From the NCBI RefSeq assembly GCF_005222915.1, contig NZ_STFX01000024.1:100580-164579 (forward strand): a stretch of 64,000 bases of DNA. The letters run 5' to 3'. A program made the translations under genes and the position numbers. How positions within the stretch are numbered: position 1 is the first letter of the stretch; each line of letters begins with the position of its first letter. The stretch is from Rhizobium sp. FKL33. GTDB taxonomy: Bacteria > Pseudomonadota > Alphaproteobacteria > Rhizobiales > Rhizobiaceae. A model generated the notes under the pieces. It was given only the letters and a program-made list of their open reading frames with translations, made no database searches and was not told the DNA's origin. Below, piece by piece: positions 1 to 9,628 of this stretch.

Positions 1-1617
1 CCACGGCTCCTGGTTGGAGCGGGCGAGCGGCTGCTTTCCGAGGATATGGTCGGCGGCCTTTTCGCCAGTCATGATCGACGGCGCGTTGAGATTGCCGTTG
101 GTGATGTGCGGGAAGATCGAGCTATCGACCACGCGCAGCGCGTCGACGCCGATGACGCGGGTTTCGGGGTCGACCACCGCCATCGGATCATTCTTGTCGC
201 CCATCTTGCAGGTGCCGCAGGGGTGATAAGCGCTTTCGAGATGTTCGCGCAGGAACTCGTCGATCTCGGCGTCGGTCTGGGCTGAGGGGCCCGGCTGGAT
301 CTCGCGGCCGCGGAATTTGTCGAACGCCTGCTGGCCGACGATCTCGCGGGTGATGCGCACGCAATGGCGGAACTTCACCCAGTCTTCTTCGTGGCTCATA
401 TAGTTGAAGCGGATCACCGGATCGGCCTTGGGATCGGACGAGCGCAACGTCACCGCCCCGCGCGACTTCGAAAGGTTGTAGCCGACATGGCACTGGAAGC
501 TGTGGCTGGGAACCGCCGACTTGCCGTCGTAACGCACCGCCACCGGCAGGAAGTGATACTGGATGTCGGGCTGCTTGACGCCGGGCGCCGAGCGGATGAA
601 GGCGCAGGATTCGAATTGGTTGGACGTGCCCAGGCCCTTCTTGAAGAACAGCCATTGCGCGCCGGCAAGGCCCTGCATGTACCAGGGCAGCCAGCTGTAG
701 AGCGACACCGGCTGCTTGCATTCCTGCTGGAAATAGAACTCCATATGGTCCTGCAGGTTCTGGCCTACGCCGGGACGGTCGACCTTCACCTCGACGCCGA
801 GCTGGCGCAGATGCTCGGCCGGGCCGACGCCCGAGAGCATCAAGAGTTTCGGCGAATTGAAGGACGAGGCGGAGACGATGACTTCGCGATTGGCCCTGAC
901 GACCTCGATCTGGCCGTTGCGCTCGATCTCGACGCCCACGGCGCGGCCATTCTCGATCACGATCCTGCGGGCGAGGCAGCGGATCAACTCGACATTCGGG
1001 CGCTTCAGCGCCGGCTTCAGATAGGCGGTGGCGGCGGACCAGCGGCGGCCCTGCCAGCTCGTCTGCTCCATCTCGCCGAAGCCTTCCTGCTTCTCGCCGT
1101 TGTAATCCTTGGTCACCTCGAAACCCGCCTCGCGGCCGGCGTCGATAAAGGCCTTGTAGAGCGGATTGGGCGAGCCGCCGCGACGGACATGCAGGGGGCC
1201 ATCGGTTCCGCGCCAGCCCTCTTCGCCGCCATGGGAATTTTCCTGGCGCTTGAAATAGGGCAGCACGTCGGCATAGGCCCAGCCGCGCGCGCCGAGCGCT
1301 TCCCAGCGGTTGAAGTCTTCGGAATGGCCGCGCACATAGACCATGCCGTTGATGGACGAGGAGCCGCCGATGACCTTGCCGCGCGGGGCGGTGATGCGGC
1401 GATTGTTGAGGTTCGGCTCGGGCTCCGAGAGATAGCCCCAGTTATACTGCTTCATATTGAGCGGCCAGGCGAGCGCGGCCGGCATCTGGATGAAGGGGCC
1501 GATATCGGTGCCGCCGAATTCCAGCACGATAACGCTGTTCTTGCCGTCTTCGGAGAGACGCGCAGTCAGCGCAGAGCCGGCCGATCCGGAACCGATAATG
1601 ACGAAATCAGCTTGCAT
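1..1617 (-). CDS. betA: Choline dehydrogenase BetA (C-terminus cut by window edge)
   Basis: FAD-dependent GMC oxidoreductase that oxidises choline to betaine aldehyde, the first oxidation in glycine betaine synthesis. The N-terminus carries the Rossmann FAD motif GSGSAG (residues 9-14), followed by the GMC signatures [14 protein letters not shown] and [16 protein letters not shown]. Near the C-terminus are [10 protein letters not shown] (catalytic His region) and [10 protein letters not shown] (catalytic Asn). All 539 visible codons are open. Family members are about 550 residues, so only about ten residues lie beyond position 1. The ATG at 1617 fits the FAD motif position. It lies downstream of betB on the same strand with a palindromic repeat in the gap. 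BetA assignment is by motifs and by the betB/betC neighbours. Confidence 0.95.
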   Translation of the reverse strand, partial: MQADFVIIGSGSAGSALTARLSEDGKNSVIVLEFGGTDIGPFIQMPAALAWPLNMKQYNWGYLSEPEPNLNNRRITAPRGKVIGGSSSINGMVYVRGHSEDFNRWEALGARGWAYADVLPYFKRQENSHGGEEGWRGTDGPLHVRRGGSPNPLYKAFIDAGREAGFEVTKDYNGEKQEGFGEMEQTSWQGRRWSAATAYLKPALKRPNVELIRCLARRIVIENGRAVGVEIERNGQIEVVRANREVIVSASSFNSPKLLMLSGVGPAEHLRQLGVEVKVDRPGVGQNLQDHMEFYFQQECKQPVSLYSWLPWYMQGLAGAQWLFFKKGLGTSNQFESCAFIRSAPGVKQPDIQYHFLPVAVRYDGKSAVPSHSFQCHVGYNLSKSRGAVTLRSSDPKADPVIRFNYMSHEEDWVKFRHCVRITREIVGQQAFDKFRGREIQPGPSAQTDAEIDEFLREHLESAYHPCGTCKMGDKNDPMAVVDPETRVIGVDALRVVDSSIFPHITNGNLNAPSIMTGEKAADHILGKQPLARSNQEPW

Positions 1618-1645
1618 GGAAATCCCCTGATCGCTTGTGTTTAAA

Positions 1646-1804
1646 GACCCCTCCCAACCCTCCCCACAAGGGGGAGGGCTTAGTCTGTGGCGGCGTTTGC
1701 ACTTCTTCCGCCACCGCCGCATCTGGCGCGCCGTCGCATTCGGACGGTGGCGGCGCGGCGGCTTAAGCCCCTCCCCCTTGTGGGGAGGGGTTTGGGGCGG
1801 GGTC
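1646..1804. repeat. Large imperfect inverted repeat in the betB-betA gap
   Basis: The gap between betB and betA is almost filled by two inverted arms of about 37-41 bases, at 1646-1682 and 1764-1804. Both contain the core CCTCCCCACAAGGGGGAGGG or its complement. The 80-base centre is rich in GGCGG/CCGCC and could pair further. It looks like a REP/RIME-type mobile palindromic unit and differs from the other three repeats in this window. It begins 29 bases upstream of the betA start codon and ends 3 bases from the betB stop. Confidence 0.7.
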
Positions 1805-1807
1805 TGC

Positions 1808-3271
1808 TCAATACGGCGCCTCGCATTTGCCCATCGCCACATAGACCGTCTTGAGTTCGGAATAGTGGTTGATGGCGGCGAGCGAATTTTCGCGACCGAA
1901 GCCGGATTGCTTGACGCCGCCGAAGGGGATTTCCACCGGGCAGAGATTATAGGTGTTGATCCAGAAGGTGCCGGCCTCGATCGTGTCGGCCATGCGGTGG
2001 GCGCGGGCCATATCGGCGGTGAAGACGCCACCGGCGAGGCCGAATTCGGAGGCGTTGGCGCGGGCCACAACCTCTTCCTCGCCGTCAAAATCCAGCACGC
2101 ACATGACAGGACCGAAGATTTCCTCGCGGGCGATGGTCATGTCGTCGGTGACGTCGGCGAAGACGGTCGGCTGGATGTAGTTGCCTTCAGCCGGCACGTC
2201 GTTGGGGATCGCGCCGCCGGTGATCAGGCGGGCGCCCTCGGCCTTGCCCTTTTCGATATAGGACAGGATCTTCTCGCGCTGGGCGCGGTTGATGACCGGG
2301 CCCATCTGGGTCGCCTCATCCATGGGGTCGCCAAGCTGGATGGCTTCGGTGCGGGTCTTGAGGCGGGCGAGGAACTCGTCCTTCACGCCCTTCTGTACGA
2401 AGACGCGGGTGCCGTTGGAGCAGACCTGGCCGGTCGAGTAAAAATTGCCGAGCATGGCGCCTGAGATGGCGGAATCGATATCGGCGTCGTCGAAGACGAT
2501 CATCGGCGACTTGCCGCCGAGTTCCATGGTCACATGCTTGAGATGGCCGGCGGCGGCTTCGGCCACCTTGCGGCCGGTCGGCACCGAACCGGTCAGCGAA
2601 ACCTTGGCGACATCGGGATGATTGACGAGCTGCGGACCGGTGGCGCGATCGCCCTGGATGACATTGTAGAGGCCGGCGGGCAGACCGGCTTCGATCAGGA
2701 TCTCGGCGATCTTCAGCGCGCCGAGCGGGGTGTTTTCCGACGGCTTGAACACCATGGCGTTGCCGCAGATCAGCGCCGGGGCGCCCTTCCAGCAGGCGAT
2801 CTGCTGGGGATAGTTCCAGGCGCCGATGCCGACGCAGACGCCGAGCGGAATGCGCTTGGTGTAGGCCCAGTCGCCGCCCAGCGGAATATGCTCGCCGTTG
2901 AGCGCCGCGGCTGCGACGCCGCCGAAGAATTCAAACGCGTCGGCGCCCGAGGTCGAGTCGGCGACGATGGTTTCCTGGATCGGCTTGCCGGTATCGAGCG
3001 TTTCGAGCTCGGAGAGTTCGCGGTTTTTGGCGCGAATGATGTCGGCGGCGCGCTTCAGGATGCGGCCGCGCGCGGTCGGGCTCAGCTTGGCCCATTCCAC
3101 CTGCGCCTTCTTGGCGGAAGCGATGGCGCGTTCGATGATGGCGGGCGTGGCGGCATGCAGCCGGGCGATCACTTCGCCGGTGGCCGGATAGACGCAGTCG
3201 AAGGCCGCGCCGGCCGGATCCTCGATATATTCGCCGTCGATGAAATGGCTGGCGGGCGGTTGTGCGCGCAT
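1808..3271 (-). CDS. betB: Betaine aldehyde dehydrogenase BetB
   Basis: NAD(P)-dependent aldehyde dehydrogenase converting betaine aldehyde to glycine betaine in the cytoplasm. The product is 487 residues, the normal BetB length. The catalytic glutamate is E250 in MELGGKSP and the catalytic cysteine is C284 in GQVCSNG. The cofactor-binding segment FKPSENTP lies near residue 175. The start at 3271 is chosen because AAGGGG lies about 7 bases upstream and it removes 16 poorly conserved residues of the longest frame. A DUF1344 gene with its own terminator lies upstream, so betB probably has its own promoter in 3272-3420. Confidence 0.96.
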   Translation of the reverse strand: MRAQPPASHFIDGEYIEDPAGAAFDCVYPATGEVIARLHAATPAIIERAIASAKKAQVEWAKLSPTARGRILKRAADIIRAKNRELSELETLDTGKPIQETIVADSTSGADAFEFFGGVAAAALNGEHIPLGGDWAYTKRIPLGVCVGIGAWNYPQQIACWKGAPALICGNAMVFKPSENTPLGALKIAEILIEAGLPAGLYNVIQGDRATGPQLVNHPDVAKVSLTGSVPTGRKVAEAAAGHLKHVTMELGGKSPMIVFDDADIDSAISGAMLGNFYSTGQVCSNGTRVFVQKGVKDEFLARLKTRTEAIQLGDPMDEATQMGPVINRAQREKILSYIEKGKAEGARLITGGAIPNDVPAEGNYIQPTVFADVTDDMTIAREEIFGPVMCVLDFDGEEEVVARANASEFGLAGGVFTADMARAHRMADTIEAGTFWINTYNLCPVEIPFGGVKQSGFGRENSLAAINHYSELKTVYVAMGKCEAPY

Positions 3272-3421
3272 GATTTTCCCCTTGCCGGCAGAAGCCCCGG
3301 ACATGCTGTAATTACACAAGCATATAACGGGCCTGCGACAAAGCGACCTTGCTGGCGTCTCCTATTTTTATCCCGATTGCGACATTTCCACTTCGCAGGC
3401 GCGCCGTTCCGGACCAAAACG

Positions 3422-3448
3422 AAAAAGGCGTCCGGTGGTGCGGACGCC
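3422..3448 (-). terminator. Rho-independent terminator of the DUF1344 gene
   Basis: Perfect 8-bp stem GGCGTCCG/CGGACGCC (3427-3434 and 3441-3448) with a 6-base loop. On the minus strand it is followed by TTTTTCGTTTT. It lies about 85 bases past the stop of the minus-strand DUF1344 gene and separates that gene from betB. Confidence 0.8.
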
Positions 3449-3532
3449 AAAGGAGCGGCGAAAACGTCCAAAACGCGATTGGCCGGCGCTGCTGGAGAGG
3501 GGGGTGGGCGCGCCGGCCGATGGCAGGTCAGG

Positions 3533-3793
3533 TCAATCCTCGACCGTGACCATTTCAGCTTCGAGCTTCTTGCCCGCCTTCTGGTAGGAAACCTTCACCT
3601 TGGCGCCGACCTTGATGTCTTTGGCGTTGAAATTCTTGGGGAGCATGAACGTGTCGCCATTGGCGAGCGTCAGTTCATGATGTGACGCGTTGATGGCCTT
3701 GACCGTGCCGGTCACGGTTTCGCTTGCGGCGAAAGCGAGCGGCGCCATGGCGATCGAGGAAGCAACGAGAGCAGAAGCGAACAGAATACGCAT
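3533..3793 (-). CDS. Small exported DUF1344 protein
   Basis: An 86-residue protein with a clear signal peptide (MRILFASALVASS..., cleavage likely after AFAA, about residue 23). The rest is a compact beta-rich domain with the pattern 'V.AI....ELTLANGDTF.LP..F...DIKVGAKVKVSY'. I recognise this as the rhizobial DUF1344 family of unknown function. The ATG at 3793 has GGAGG about 9 bases upstream; an earlier ATG lacks this and would break the signal peptide. It has its own terminator, so it is probably monocistronic although it sits inside the bet cluster. A paralogue of identical length lies at 53546-53806. Confidence 0.8.
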   Translation of the reverse strand: MRILFASALVASSIAMAPLAFAASETVTGTVKAINASHHELTLANGDTFMLPKNFNAKDIKVGAKVKVSYQKAGKKLEAEMVTVED

Positions 3794-4037
3794 TGTATAA
3801 CCTCCATGTAAAACGGGCATATCCATCTCTTGACGCCCGACTTACCAACGGATCGTCCGGATTTGTCGCGTCGCGCTTTCCGTTTTATTGAAGCGCCGGC
3901 AAATTCCCGATCCGCGAGGCCAATTAATATTCCGATCCCGCAGAAACTCAAATTAAATGAAGGACATGATTTCCAACATCACCGTGTCGCGAATTTAATC
4001 CGGCTTGTAAGGATGAAGCCACGATTCTGCCCGGATT

Positions 4038-4067
4038 GGGGGCGGCTGCGCCGAAGCAGCCGCCCCC
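4038..4067 (-). terminator. Candidate terminator after betC
   Basis: Perfect 12-bp GC-only-rich stem (4038-4049 and 4056-4067) with loop GCCGAA, 8 bases beyond the betC stop. The U-run is missing, so it may act as a strong 3' stem or a Rho-assisted terminator. The AT-richer stretch 3827-4037 between this hairpin and the DUF1344 start holds no gene I can see. Confidence 0.55.
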
Positions 4068-4074
4068 GGTTTCG

Positions 4075-5604
4075 TTATTCCCCGCGCGGATAGCGCTTGT
4101 CGCCTTCGAGATTGTCGAGGTTCATGTGGTTGCGCATATAGCGCTCCGAGGCCTTCTGCAGCGGCTGGTGATCCCAGGGATAATAGGCGCCGTTGCGCAG
4201 CGCCTCATAGACCACCCAGCGCCGCGCCTGGCTTTCGCGCACCTCCTTGTCGAAAGCGTCCATATCCCAGCGGGCGGCGACGCGGGCGCGGAAATCGGCG
4301 ACGACATCGGCGTAAGCGGGATCGGCGGCGAGGTTGCGGAGCTCCTTTGGATCGGCGTCGAGATCATAGAGCTGGTCAGGATCGAGCGGGCAGTGGATGA
4401 ACTTCCACTTGCCCTCACGGATGCCGACCAGCGGCGCATAAGAGGCTTCAGCGGCGTATTCCATCAGCACGGGGGAGACGCGCGGGGCGCCGTTGATCAC
4501 GGGGACGAGGCTTTCGCCATCGGTCCAGGGCAGGATTTCCTCGATCGACAGACCGGCGAGATCGGCGATCGTCGGGGTGATGTCGAGGTTGGAGACCGGC
4601 GCATCGTGGCGGCCGGCGGAGACCCCGGGGCCGGCGATCATCAGCGGCACGCGGGCCGAACCTTCGAAGAAGTTCATCTTGAACCACAGACCGCGCTCGC
4701 CGAGCATGTCGCCGTGATCCGAGCAGAACAGGATCATGGTGTCATCGAGCTGGCGCGTCCGGGTCAGCGTGTCGATCAGTTCGCCGACTTTTTCATCGAG
4801 ATAGGAGATGTTGGCGAAATAGGCGCGACGGGAACGGCGGACATTGTCCTCGGTCAAATCGAAATTGGTGTAGTCGCAGGACATCATGATGCGCTGGGAA
4901 TGCGGATCCTGCTCGTCGAACGGAATGGGCGCGACTTCCGGCGCCAGATGGGCGCAATCCTCATAGAGATCCCAGAATTTGCGGCGCGCAACATAAGGAT
5001 CATGCGGATGGGTGAAGGAGGCCGTGATGCACCAGGGACGGCGGTCGGCGTCGTCGTTCTCCCGCGCCAGCTGATAGATTTTCTGGTTGGCGAAGAAAGC
5101 GACTTCGTCGTCATATTCCATCTGGTTGGTGATTTCGGCCACGCCCGCGCCGGTGACAGAACCGAGATTGTGATACCACCAGTCGATGCGCTCGCCGGGT
5201 TTGCGGTAATCCGGCGTCCAGCCGAAATCGGCGGGATAGATATCGGTTGTCAGGCGCTCCTCGAAACCATGCAGCTGGTCGGGACCGACGAAATGCATCT
5301 TGCCCGACAGGCAGGTGTAATAGCCGGCTCGGCGGAGATGATGCGCGAAAGTGGGGATCGATGAGACGTATTCGGCGGCGTTGTCATAGACCCGGGTGCG
5401 GCGCGGCAGCTGCCCTGCCATGAACGAGGCGCGGGCCGGCGCGCAGAGCGGCGAAGACGTGTAGTTGTTGACGAAGCGGGCCGAGCGCGCGGCGAGCGCC
5501 TTCAGGTTCGGCGCATGGAGGAAATCCGCCGGGCCATCCGGGAAGAAGGTCCCGTTCAACTGGTCGACCATGATGATGAGGATATTGGGCTTCTTGGCGG
5601 ACAT
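4075..5604 (-). CDS. betC: Choline sulfatase BetC
   Basis: Type I sulfatase that hydrolyses choline-O-sulfate to choline and sulfate, feeding BetA and BetB. The formylglycine signature is C54-A-P-A-R58 within SPLCAPARAS. Metal-binding residues are visible in IMVDQLNG (D14) and CSDHGDMLGERG. The C-terminal segment NGAYYPWDHQP and the stretch after it match the choline-sulfatase-specific tail. At 509 residues it has the usual length. The ATG at 5604 has AGAGGGG about 6 bases upstream and is preferred to the upstream start at 5658. No betI regulator precedes it, unlike the common rhizobial betICBA order. Confidence 0.95.
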   Translation of the reverse strand: MSAKKPNILIIMVDQLNGTFFPDGPADFLHAPNLKALAARSARFVNNYTSSPLCAPARASFMAGQLPRRTRVYDNAAEYVSSIPTFAHHLRRAGYYTCLSGKMHFVGPDQLHGFEERLTTDIYPADFGWTPDYRKPGERIDWWYHNLGSVTGAGVAEITNQMEYDDEVAFFANQKIYQLARENDDADRRPWCITASFTHPHDPYVARRKFWDLYEDCAHLAPEVAPIPFDEQDPHSQRIMMSCDYTNFDLTEDNVRRSRRAYFANISYLDEKVGELIDTLTRTRQLDDTMILFCSDHGDMLGERGLWFKMNFFEGSARVPLMIAGPGVSAGRHDAPVSNLDITPTIADLAGLSIEEILPWTDGESLVPVINGAPRVSPVLMEYAAEASYAPLVGIREGKWKFIHCPLDPDQLYDLDADPKELRNLAADPAYADVVADFRARVAARWDMDAFDKEVRESQARRWVVYEALRNGAYYPWDHQPLQKASERYMRNHMNLDNLEGDKRYPRGE

Positions 5605-5769
5605 GGACCCCTCTTGGGCGCTGGTTATTCGATGATCGCGAACGTTAAGACGAAGCATTGGAAACGAGCGGCGCAGGAACCGCGTTTTCTATTCAGGTTG
5701 CGACAGAAACGCGACGCGCCATGCATCGATCGCTCATGGCGGCAACCACGGATTTTATGAGGAAAATTT

Positions 5770-5804
5770 CATTCTCGACAGTCACAAAACTATCATTCTC
5801 GACA
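5770..5804. promoter_or_regulatory. Direct repeat between betC and the EAL-CBS-GGDEF gene
   Basis: The 11-mer CATTCTCGACA occurs twice (5770-5780 and 5794-5804), start to start 24 bases apart, in the AT-richer divergent region between betC and the c-di-GMP gene. The spacing of about two helical turns would suit a regulator binding one face of the DNA. No known family is recognised, and chance is possible. Confidence 0.25.
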
Positions 5805-5863
5805 AAGGAATTCTTCAATAATTTCAGACAGCTTATGCACGACTTCAATTGCTGGAGCCGCGC

Positions 5864-7675
5864 ATGGCCGCCCTGACCAAAGAGATTGCCGCCTTTCCGC
5901 AGACCTATGCGGGGGAAAAACTGCTATCGATCGCCAAACTCGTTCTCGATCCTGCGTTCCAGCCCGTGGTCGAGACTGCAACCGGCGCGGTGTTCGGCTA
6001 CGAATCCCTGATGCGCGGCCATGATCAGATGGGCTTTTCCTCGCCGATCGACCTCATCGACCGTATGGCCGAAACCGGACAACTGAGCGCGCTCGACCAG
6101 ATGATGGCGGGCCGGGCGCTGGCGAAGTTTTCGACGCTGCCCGATTTCCGCTCGTCGACGCTGTTCATCAATCTAGACTTCCGGCTGATCGCCGACAGCG
6201 GTCCAATGCTCGATGCGCTGATCCGCCATCTGAAGACGCATATGGTGCCGCCGTCGTCGATCTGCTTCGAATTGTCCGAACGCTTCGACAACACGACGGC
6301 TGCCGAATTCGGGCCGCTGATGGCGCGCCTGAGGCGGTCGGGCTTCAAGGTCGCCATCGACGATTTCGGCGTCGGGCGCGGTGAGTACAAACTGCTTGCC
6401 GACTATCCGATCGATTACCTCAAGATCGACCAGTATTTCATTCGCGGCGTCGGCGACAGCGCCAAGAAACAGCATCTCGTTCGCAACATCGTCGGCATGG
6501 CGCACACGCTCGGCACGCGCGTCATCGCCGAGGGCGTCGAGACCGAAGAGGAATTTCTCGCCTGTCGGGAGTTCGGGGTGGATATGGTGCAGGGCTATTA
6601 CATCGCGCGTCCCTCGGTGAATGTGGACGACCAGAAACGCAGCTACCCGCATCTGCGCGACAAATCCAAAAGCCGCGCCGCCGGCCGCTCGCTCGACGAA
6701 CTGCTGATCCGCAAGCAGGTCGAGAGCATTCCGACGGTCTACGAGAACGATTCGGTCGAAACCGTCTTCGAGATGTTCCGGCAGAACCCGGACCAGAGCT
6801 ATTTCCCGGTGCTGAACGTCAACAACGAGCCGCGCGGCATCATCCAGGAAAAAGAGCTGAAGGAGTATATCTATCACCCCTTCGGCCGCGACCTGTTGAA
6901 AAACCGCGACTATCTCCGTTCGATCTCCTATTTCGCCAAGGCCGCGCCGATCGTCAGCCTCGATTCCGGCACCGACGATCTCGTCACCGCATTCGCCAAT
7001 ATGGAAGGCTGCCACTGCGTGCTGCTGACCGAAAACATGCGCTATTCCGGCGCGATCTCGGCGGCGTCGCTGATCAAGATCCTCAACGAGAAGCAGCTCA
7101 AGACCGCACAGGACCAGAACCCGCTGACCGGCCTGCCGGGCAATCTCGCCATTCTCGATTTCCTGCGCCACACCTCCAAGGACGGCGACGAGCGGCGCTA
7201 TTACTGCTATTGCGACTTCGACAATTTCAAACCCTTCAACGACCGCTACGGCTTCCATGCCGGCGACCACGCCATCTCGCTGTTCGCCGCGCTGATGCGC
7301 CGCTACTTCTTCCATGAGAGCGAATTCATCGGCCATGTCGGCGGCGACGATTTCTTCATCGGGCTGACCGGCTATTCGGAAGAAGAAATGATCCATCCGC
7401 TCGGCCGTCTTCTCAATGACTTCGCCTCCGACGTCGCCGAACTCTATTCCGACGAGGAACGCGCCCAGGGCTATATCATGGGCCATGACCGCCAGGGACT
7501 CGAGCGCAAGATCGGGCTGATGCGCTGCTCGATCGGCGTGTTGGAAATCCCCGAAGGCGCCGTCATCAGCGATATCGACCGGATCAGCGCCGAGATCGCG
7601 CATGTGAAGGCCGGCGCCAAGATCAGCGACACCGGCCTGTGCATCGCCCGGCTCGGAGACATCGAGCGGGGGTGA
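5864..7675 (+). CDS. c-di-GMP protein: EAL, tandem CBS, GGDEF-like
   Basis: A 603-residue cytoplasmic protein in the order EAL (about 20-260), two CBS motifs (about 285-410) and GGDEF-like (about 430-600). The EAL domain keeps all catalytic positions: YESLM (E47), FINLD, CFELSE, AIDDFG, YLKID, EGVET and VQGYYIARP. It is therefore probably an active phosphodiesterase. The GGDEF motif reads GGDDF (493-497), with Asp replacing the catalytic Glu, and I see no RxxD inhibitory site. The domain may bind nucleotide rather than make c-di-GMP. CBS pairs commonly bind adenine nucleotides. The ATG at 5864 has TGGAG about 7 bases upstream. Confidence 0.9.
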   Translation: MAALTKEIAAFPQTYAGEKLLSIAKLVLDPAFQPVVETATGAVFGYESLMRGHDQMGFSSPIDLIDRMAETGQLSALDQMMAGRALAKFSTLPDFRSSTLFINLDFRLIADSGPMLDALIRHLKTHMVPPSSICFELSERFDNTTAAEFGPLMARLRRSGFKVAIDDFGVGRGEYKLLADYPIDYLKIDQYFIRGVGDSAKKQHLVRNIVGMAHTLGTRVIAEGVETEEEFLACREFGVDMVQGYYIARPSVNVDDQKRSYPHLRDKSKSRAAGRSLDELLIRKQVESIPTVYENDSVETVFEMFRQNPDQSYFPVLNVNNEPRGIIQEKELKEYIYHPFGRDLLKNRDYLRSISYFAKAAPIVSLDSGTDDLVTAFANMEGCHCVLLTENMRYSGAISAASLIKILNEKQLKTAQDQNPLTGLPGNLAILDFLRHTSKDGDERRYYCYCDFDNFKPFNDRYGFHAGDHAISLFAALMRRYFFHESEFIGHVGGDDFFIGLTGYSEEEMIHPLGRLLNDFASDVAELYSDEERAQGYIMGHDRQGLERKIGLMRCSIGVLEIPEGAVISDIDRISAEIAHVKAGAKISDTGLCIARLGDIERG

Positions 7676-7734
7676 ACCGACTTTCCCCTGACGGCGTTCT
7701 CCGGTAACACTCGCCGCAAACACGGAGAACGCCG

Positions 7735-8739
7735 ATGACCGCTTCCCTGCCCGCCTCCATGCGCTATGTCGACCTGCCTGCGCCCGGCGCGCCCGAGGCC
7801 ATGACAATCGCCGAGGGGCCCCTGCCCCAGCTGCGCGACGGAGAAATTCTGATCCGCGTCGAAGCCGCCGGCGTCAACAGGCCGGATGTGGCGCAGCGTC
7901 AGGGCGCCTATCCGCCACCGCCTGGCGCCAGCCCGGTGTTGGGCCTGGAAGTCGCCGGCGAAGTCGCCGCAATCGGCCCGGGCGTCAGCGCATATTCGGT
8001 TGGGGACAAGGTGACCGCGCTTGCCAATGGCGGCGGCTATGCGGAATATTGCGCCGTTCCGGCCACGCAGGCGCTATCCTGGCCGCAAGGCTATGACGCG
8101 ATCCGCGCCGCGGCGCTGCCCGAGACCTTCTTCACCGTCTGGGCCAACCTGTTCATGATGGCCGGCTTGAAGGCGGGCGAAAGCGTGCTCATCCATGGCG
8201 GTTCTTCGGGCATCGGCACCACGGCGATCCAGCTCGCCTCGGCGATCGGCGCGAAAGTGTTCGTGACGGTGGGCTCCGAAGACAAGGCCGAGGCCTGCGT
8301 GAAACTCGGCGCAGCCAGGGCCATCAACTACAAGAGCGAGGACTTCGCCGAGGTCATCCGCGCGGAAACCGGCAAGGCCGGGGTGGACGTGATCCTCGAC
8401 ATGATCGGCGCGGCCTATTTCGACAAAAACCTGCAGAGCCTCGCCAGGGACGGCCGCCTGTCGATCATCGCCTTTCTCGGCGGCGCGGTGGCGGAGAAAG
8501 CCAATCTCACCCCGATCATGATCAAGCGCCTGCGGGTGATGGGCTCCACGATGCGTCCACGCACAGCGGTGGAAAAAGCGGAGATCCGCGATCAGTTGCA
8601 GGCCCGCGTCTGGCCTCTGCTCGAAGCCGGCAAGGCCGCGCCCGTGATCCATGAAGTCTTCGACTTCGCCCAGGTCGTGGAAGCGCACCGGCTGATGGAA
8701 TCGAGCGCGCATATCGGCAAGATCATGCTGAAGATGTGA
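7735..8739 (+). CDS. NAD(P)H-quinone oxidoreductase, MDR family (PIG3-like)
   Basis: Zinc-independent medium-chain dehydrogenase/reductase of the quinone oxidoreductase type, 334 residues. The N-terminal catalytic domain has [15 protein letters not shown] and [11 protein letters not shown]. The nucleotide-binding domain has [12 protein letters not shown] (about 150-161), with the dinucleotide-binding glycines. The structural-zinc cysteines of alcohol dehydrogenases are absent. GGAGAA precedes the ATG at a good distance. The substrate cannot be set from sequence. It is probably a single-gene unit, 59 bases after the preceding gene. Confidence 0.88.
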   Translation: MTASLPASMRYVDLPAPGAPEAMTIAEGPLPQLRDGEILIRVEAAGVNRPDVAQRQGAYPPPPGASPVLGLEVAGEVAAIGPGVSAYSVGDKVTALANGGGYAEYCAVPATQALSWPQGYDAIRAAALPETFFTVWANLFMMAGLKAGESVLIHGGSSGIGTTAIQLASAIGAKVFVTVGSEDKAEACVKLGAARAINYKSEDFAEVIRAETGKAGVDVILDMIGAAYFDKNLQSLARDGRLSIIAFLGGAVAEKANLTPIMIKRLRVMGSTMRPRTAVEKAEIRDQLQARVWPLLEAGKAAPVIHEVFDFAQVVEAHRLMESSAHIGKIMLKM

Positions 8740-8868
8740 CAGCTGACGTGAGCCGCCGCATTTCCCGCAGCGAATGACTGGGCAAGGCAGCCATGCGCCT
8801 CCGCGCATTGCCTGACAAAGGCCAATCGTGTAGGCCGGGCCATCCCCAGACCAACATAGAGACCCCAA

Positions 8869-9558
8869 ATGTCCGGCTTCGACCTCATCCTGTTTGACTG
8901 CGACGGCGTGCTCGTCGATTCCGAAATCATCGCGGCGGAAGTCGAGTCCAAGCTGTTGCGCGACCATGGTTTCGAGATCACCGCCGAAGAGATGTGCATC
9001 CGGTTTGCCGGTCTCGATTGGAAGAACATTCTGCTGACGGTGGAGAAGGAAGCGGACCTGCCGCTGTCGGCCTCGCTGATCGACAAGTCGGAAGCGCTGC
9101 TCGACCGCGCTTTGTCGATCCGGGTGAAGATGATCGACGGCGTGCGCACCGCGCTGTCGCGGCTGACCGAGCAGCGTTGCATCTGCTCGAATTCCTCGTC
9201 CAAGCGGCTCGATATGATGCTGACCAAGGTCGGGTTGAAGCCCTATTTCGAGGGCCATGTCTATTCTGCCAAGGATCTCGGCCCCGACCGCACCAAGCCG
9301 AAGCCCGACATCTATCTGCATGGCGCCAAACAGTTCAACGCCGATCCGGCGCGCTGCCTGGTGATCGAGGACTCCGTGCATGGCGTGCATGCCGCCCGCG
9401 CCGCCGGCATGCGGGTGATCGGCTTCACCGGCGGCTCGCACACCTATCCCACCCATGCCGACCGGCTGACCGACGCCGGCGCCGAAACGGTGATCTCCCG
9501 TATGACGGAACTGCCGCAGATGGTGGACGCGCTGAAGAACTGGTCGGAACTGGCTTGA
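8869..9558 (+). CDS. HAD-superfamily phosphatase (subfamily IA)
   Basis: A 229-residue haloacid-dehalogenase-like hydrolase. Motif I is FDCDGVLVDSE (nucleophile and general acid Asp near residues 9 and 11), motif II is CSNSS, the motif III lysine lies in KPKPDIY, and motif IV is IEDSVHG. A helical cap lies between motifs I and II. The set resembles sugar-phosphate and phosphoglycolate-type phosphatases such as YieH/Gph, but the substrate is not predictable. A RIME-like repeat follows the gene and separates it from the convergent lipoprotein gene. Confidence 0.85.
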   Translation: MSGFDLILFDCDGVLVDSEIIAAEVESKLLRDHGFEITAEEMCIRFAGLDWKNILLTVEKEADLPLSASLIDKSEALLDRALSIRVKMIDGVRTALSRLTEQRCICSNSSSKRLDMMLTKVGLKPYFEGHVYSAKDLGPDRTKPKPDIYLHGAKQFNADPARCLVIEDSVHGVHAARAAGMRVIGFTGGSHTYPTHADRLTDAGAETVISRMTELPQMVDALKNWSELA

Positions 9559-9628
9559 GGGTTAAGGAGGCGTCTGTCGCCGCTCGGTGGGCTGTGGCGG
9601 TTATCTTCTGAGTTGACGGGTGTGCGCC

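Noticed and set aside
364..1644. Long plus-strand open frame of 426 codons opposite betA
   Set aside because: Antisense shadow of a GC-rich gene: His/Arg/Asp-rich translation without any family motif, while the minus strand encodes a complete BetA.
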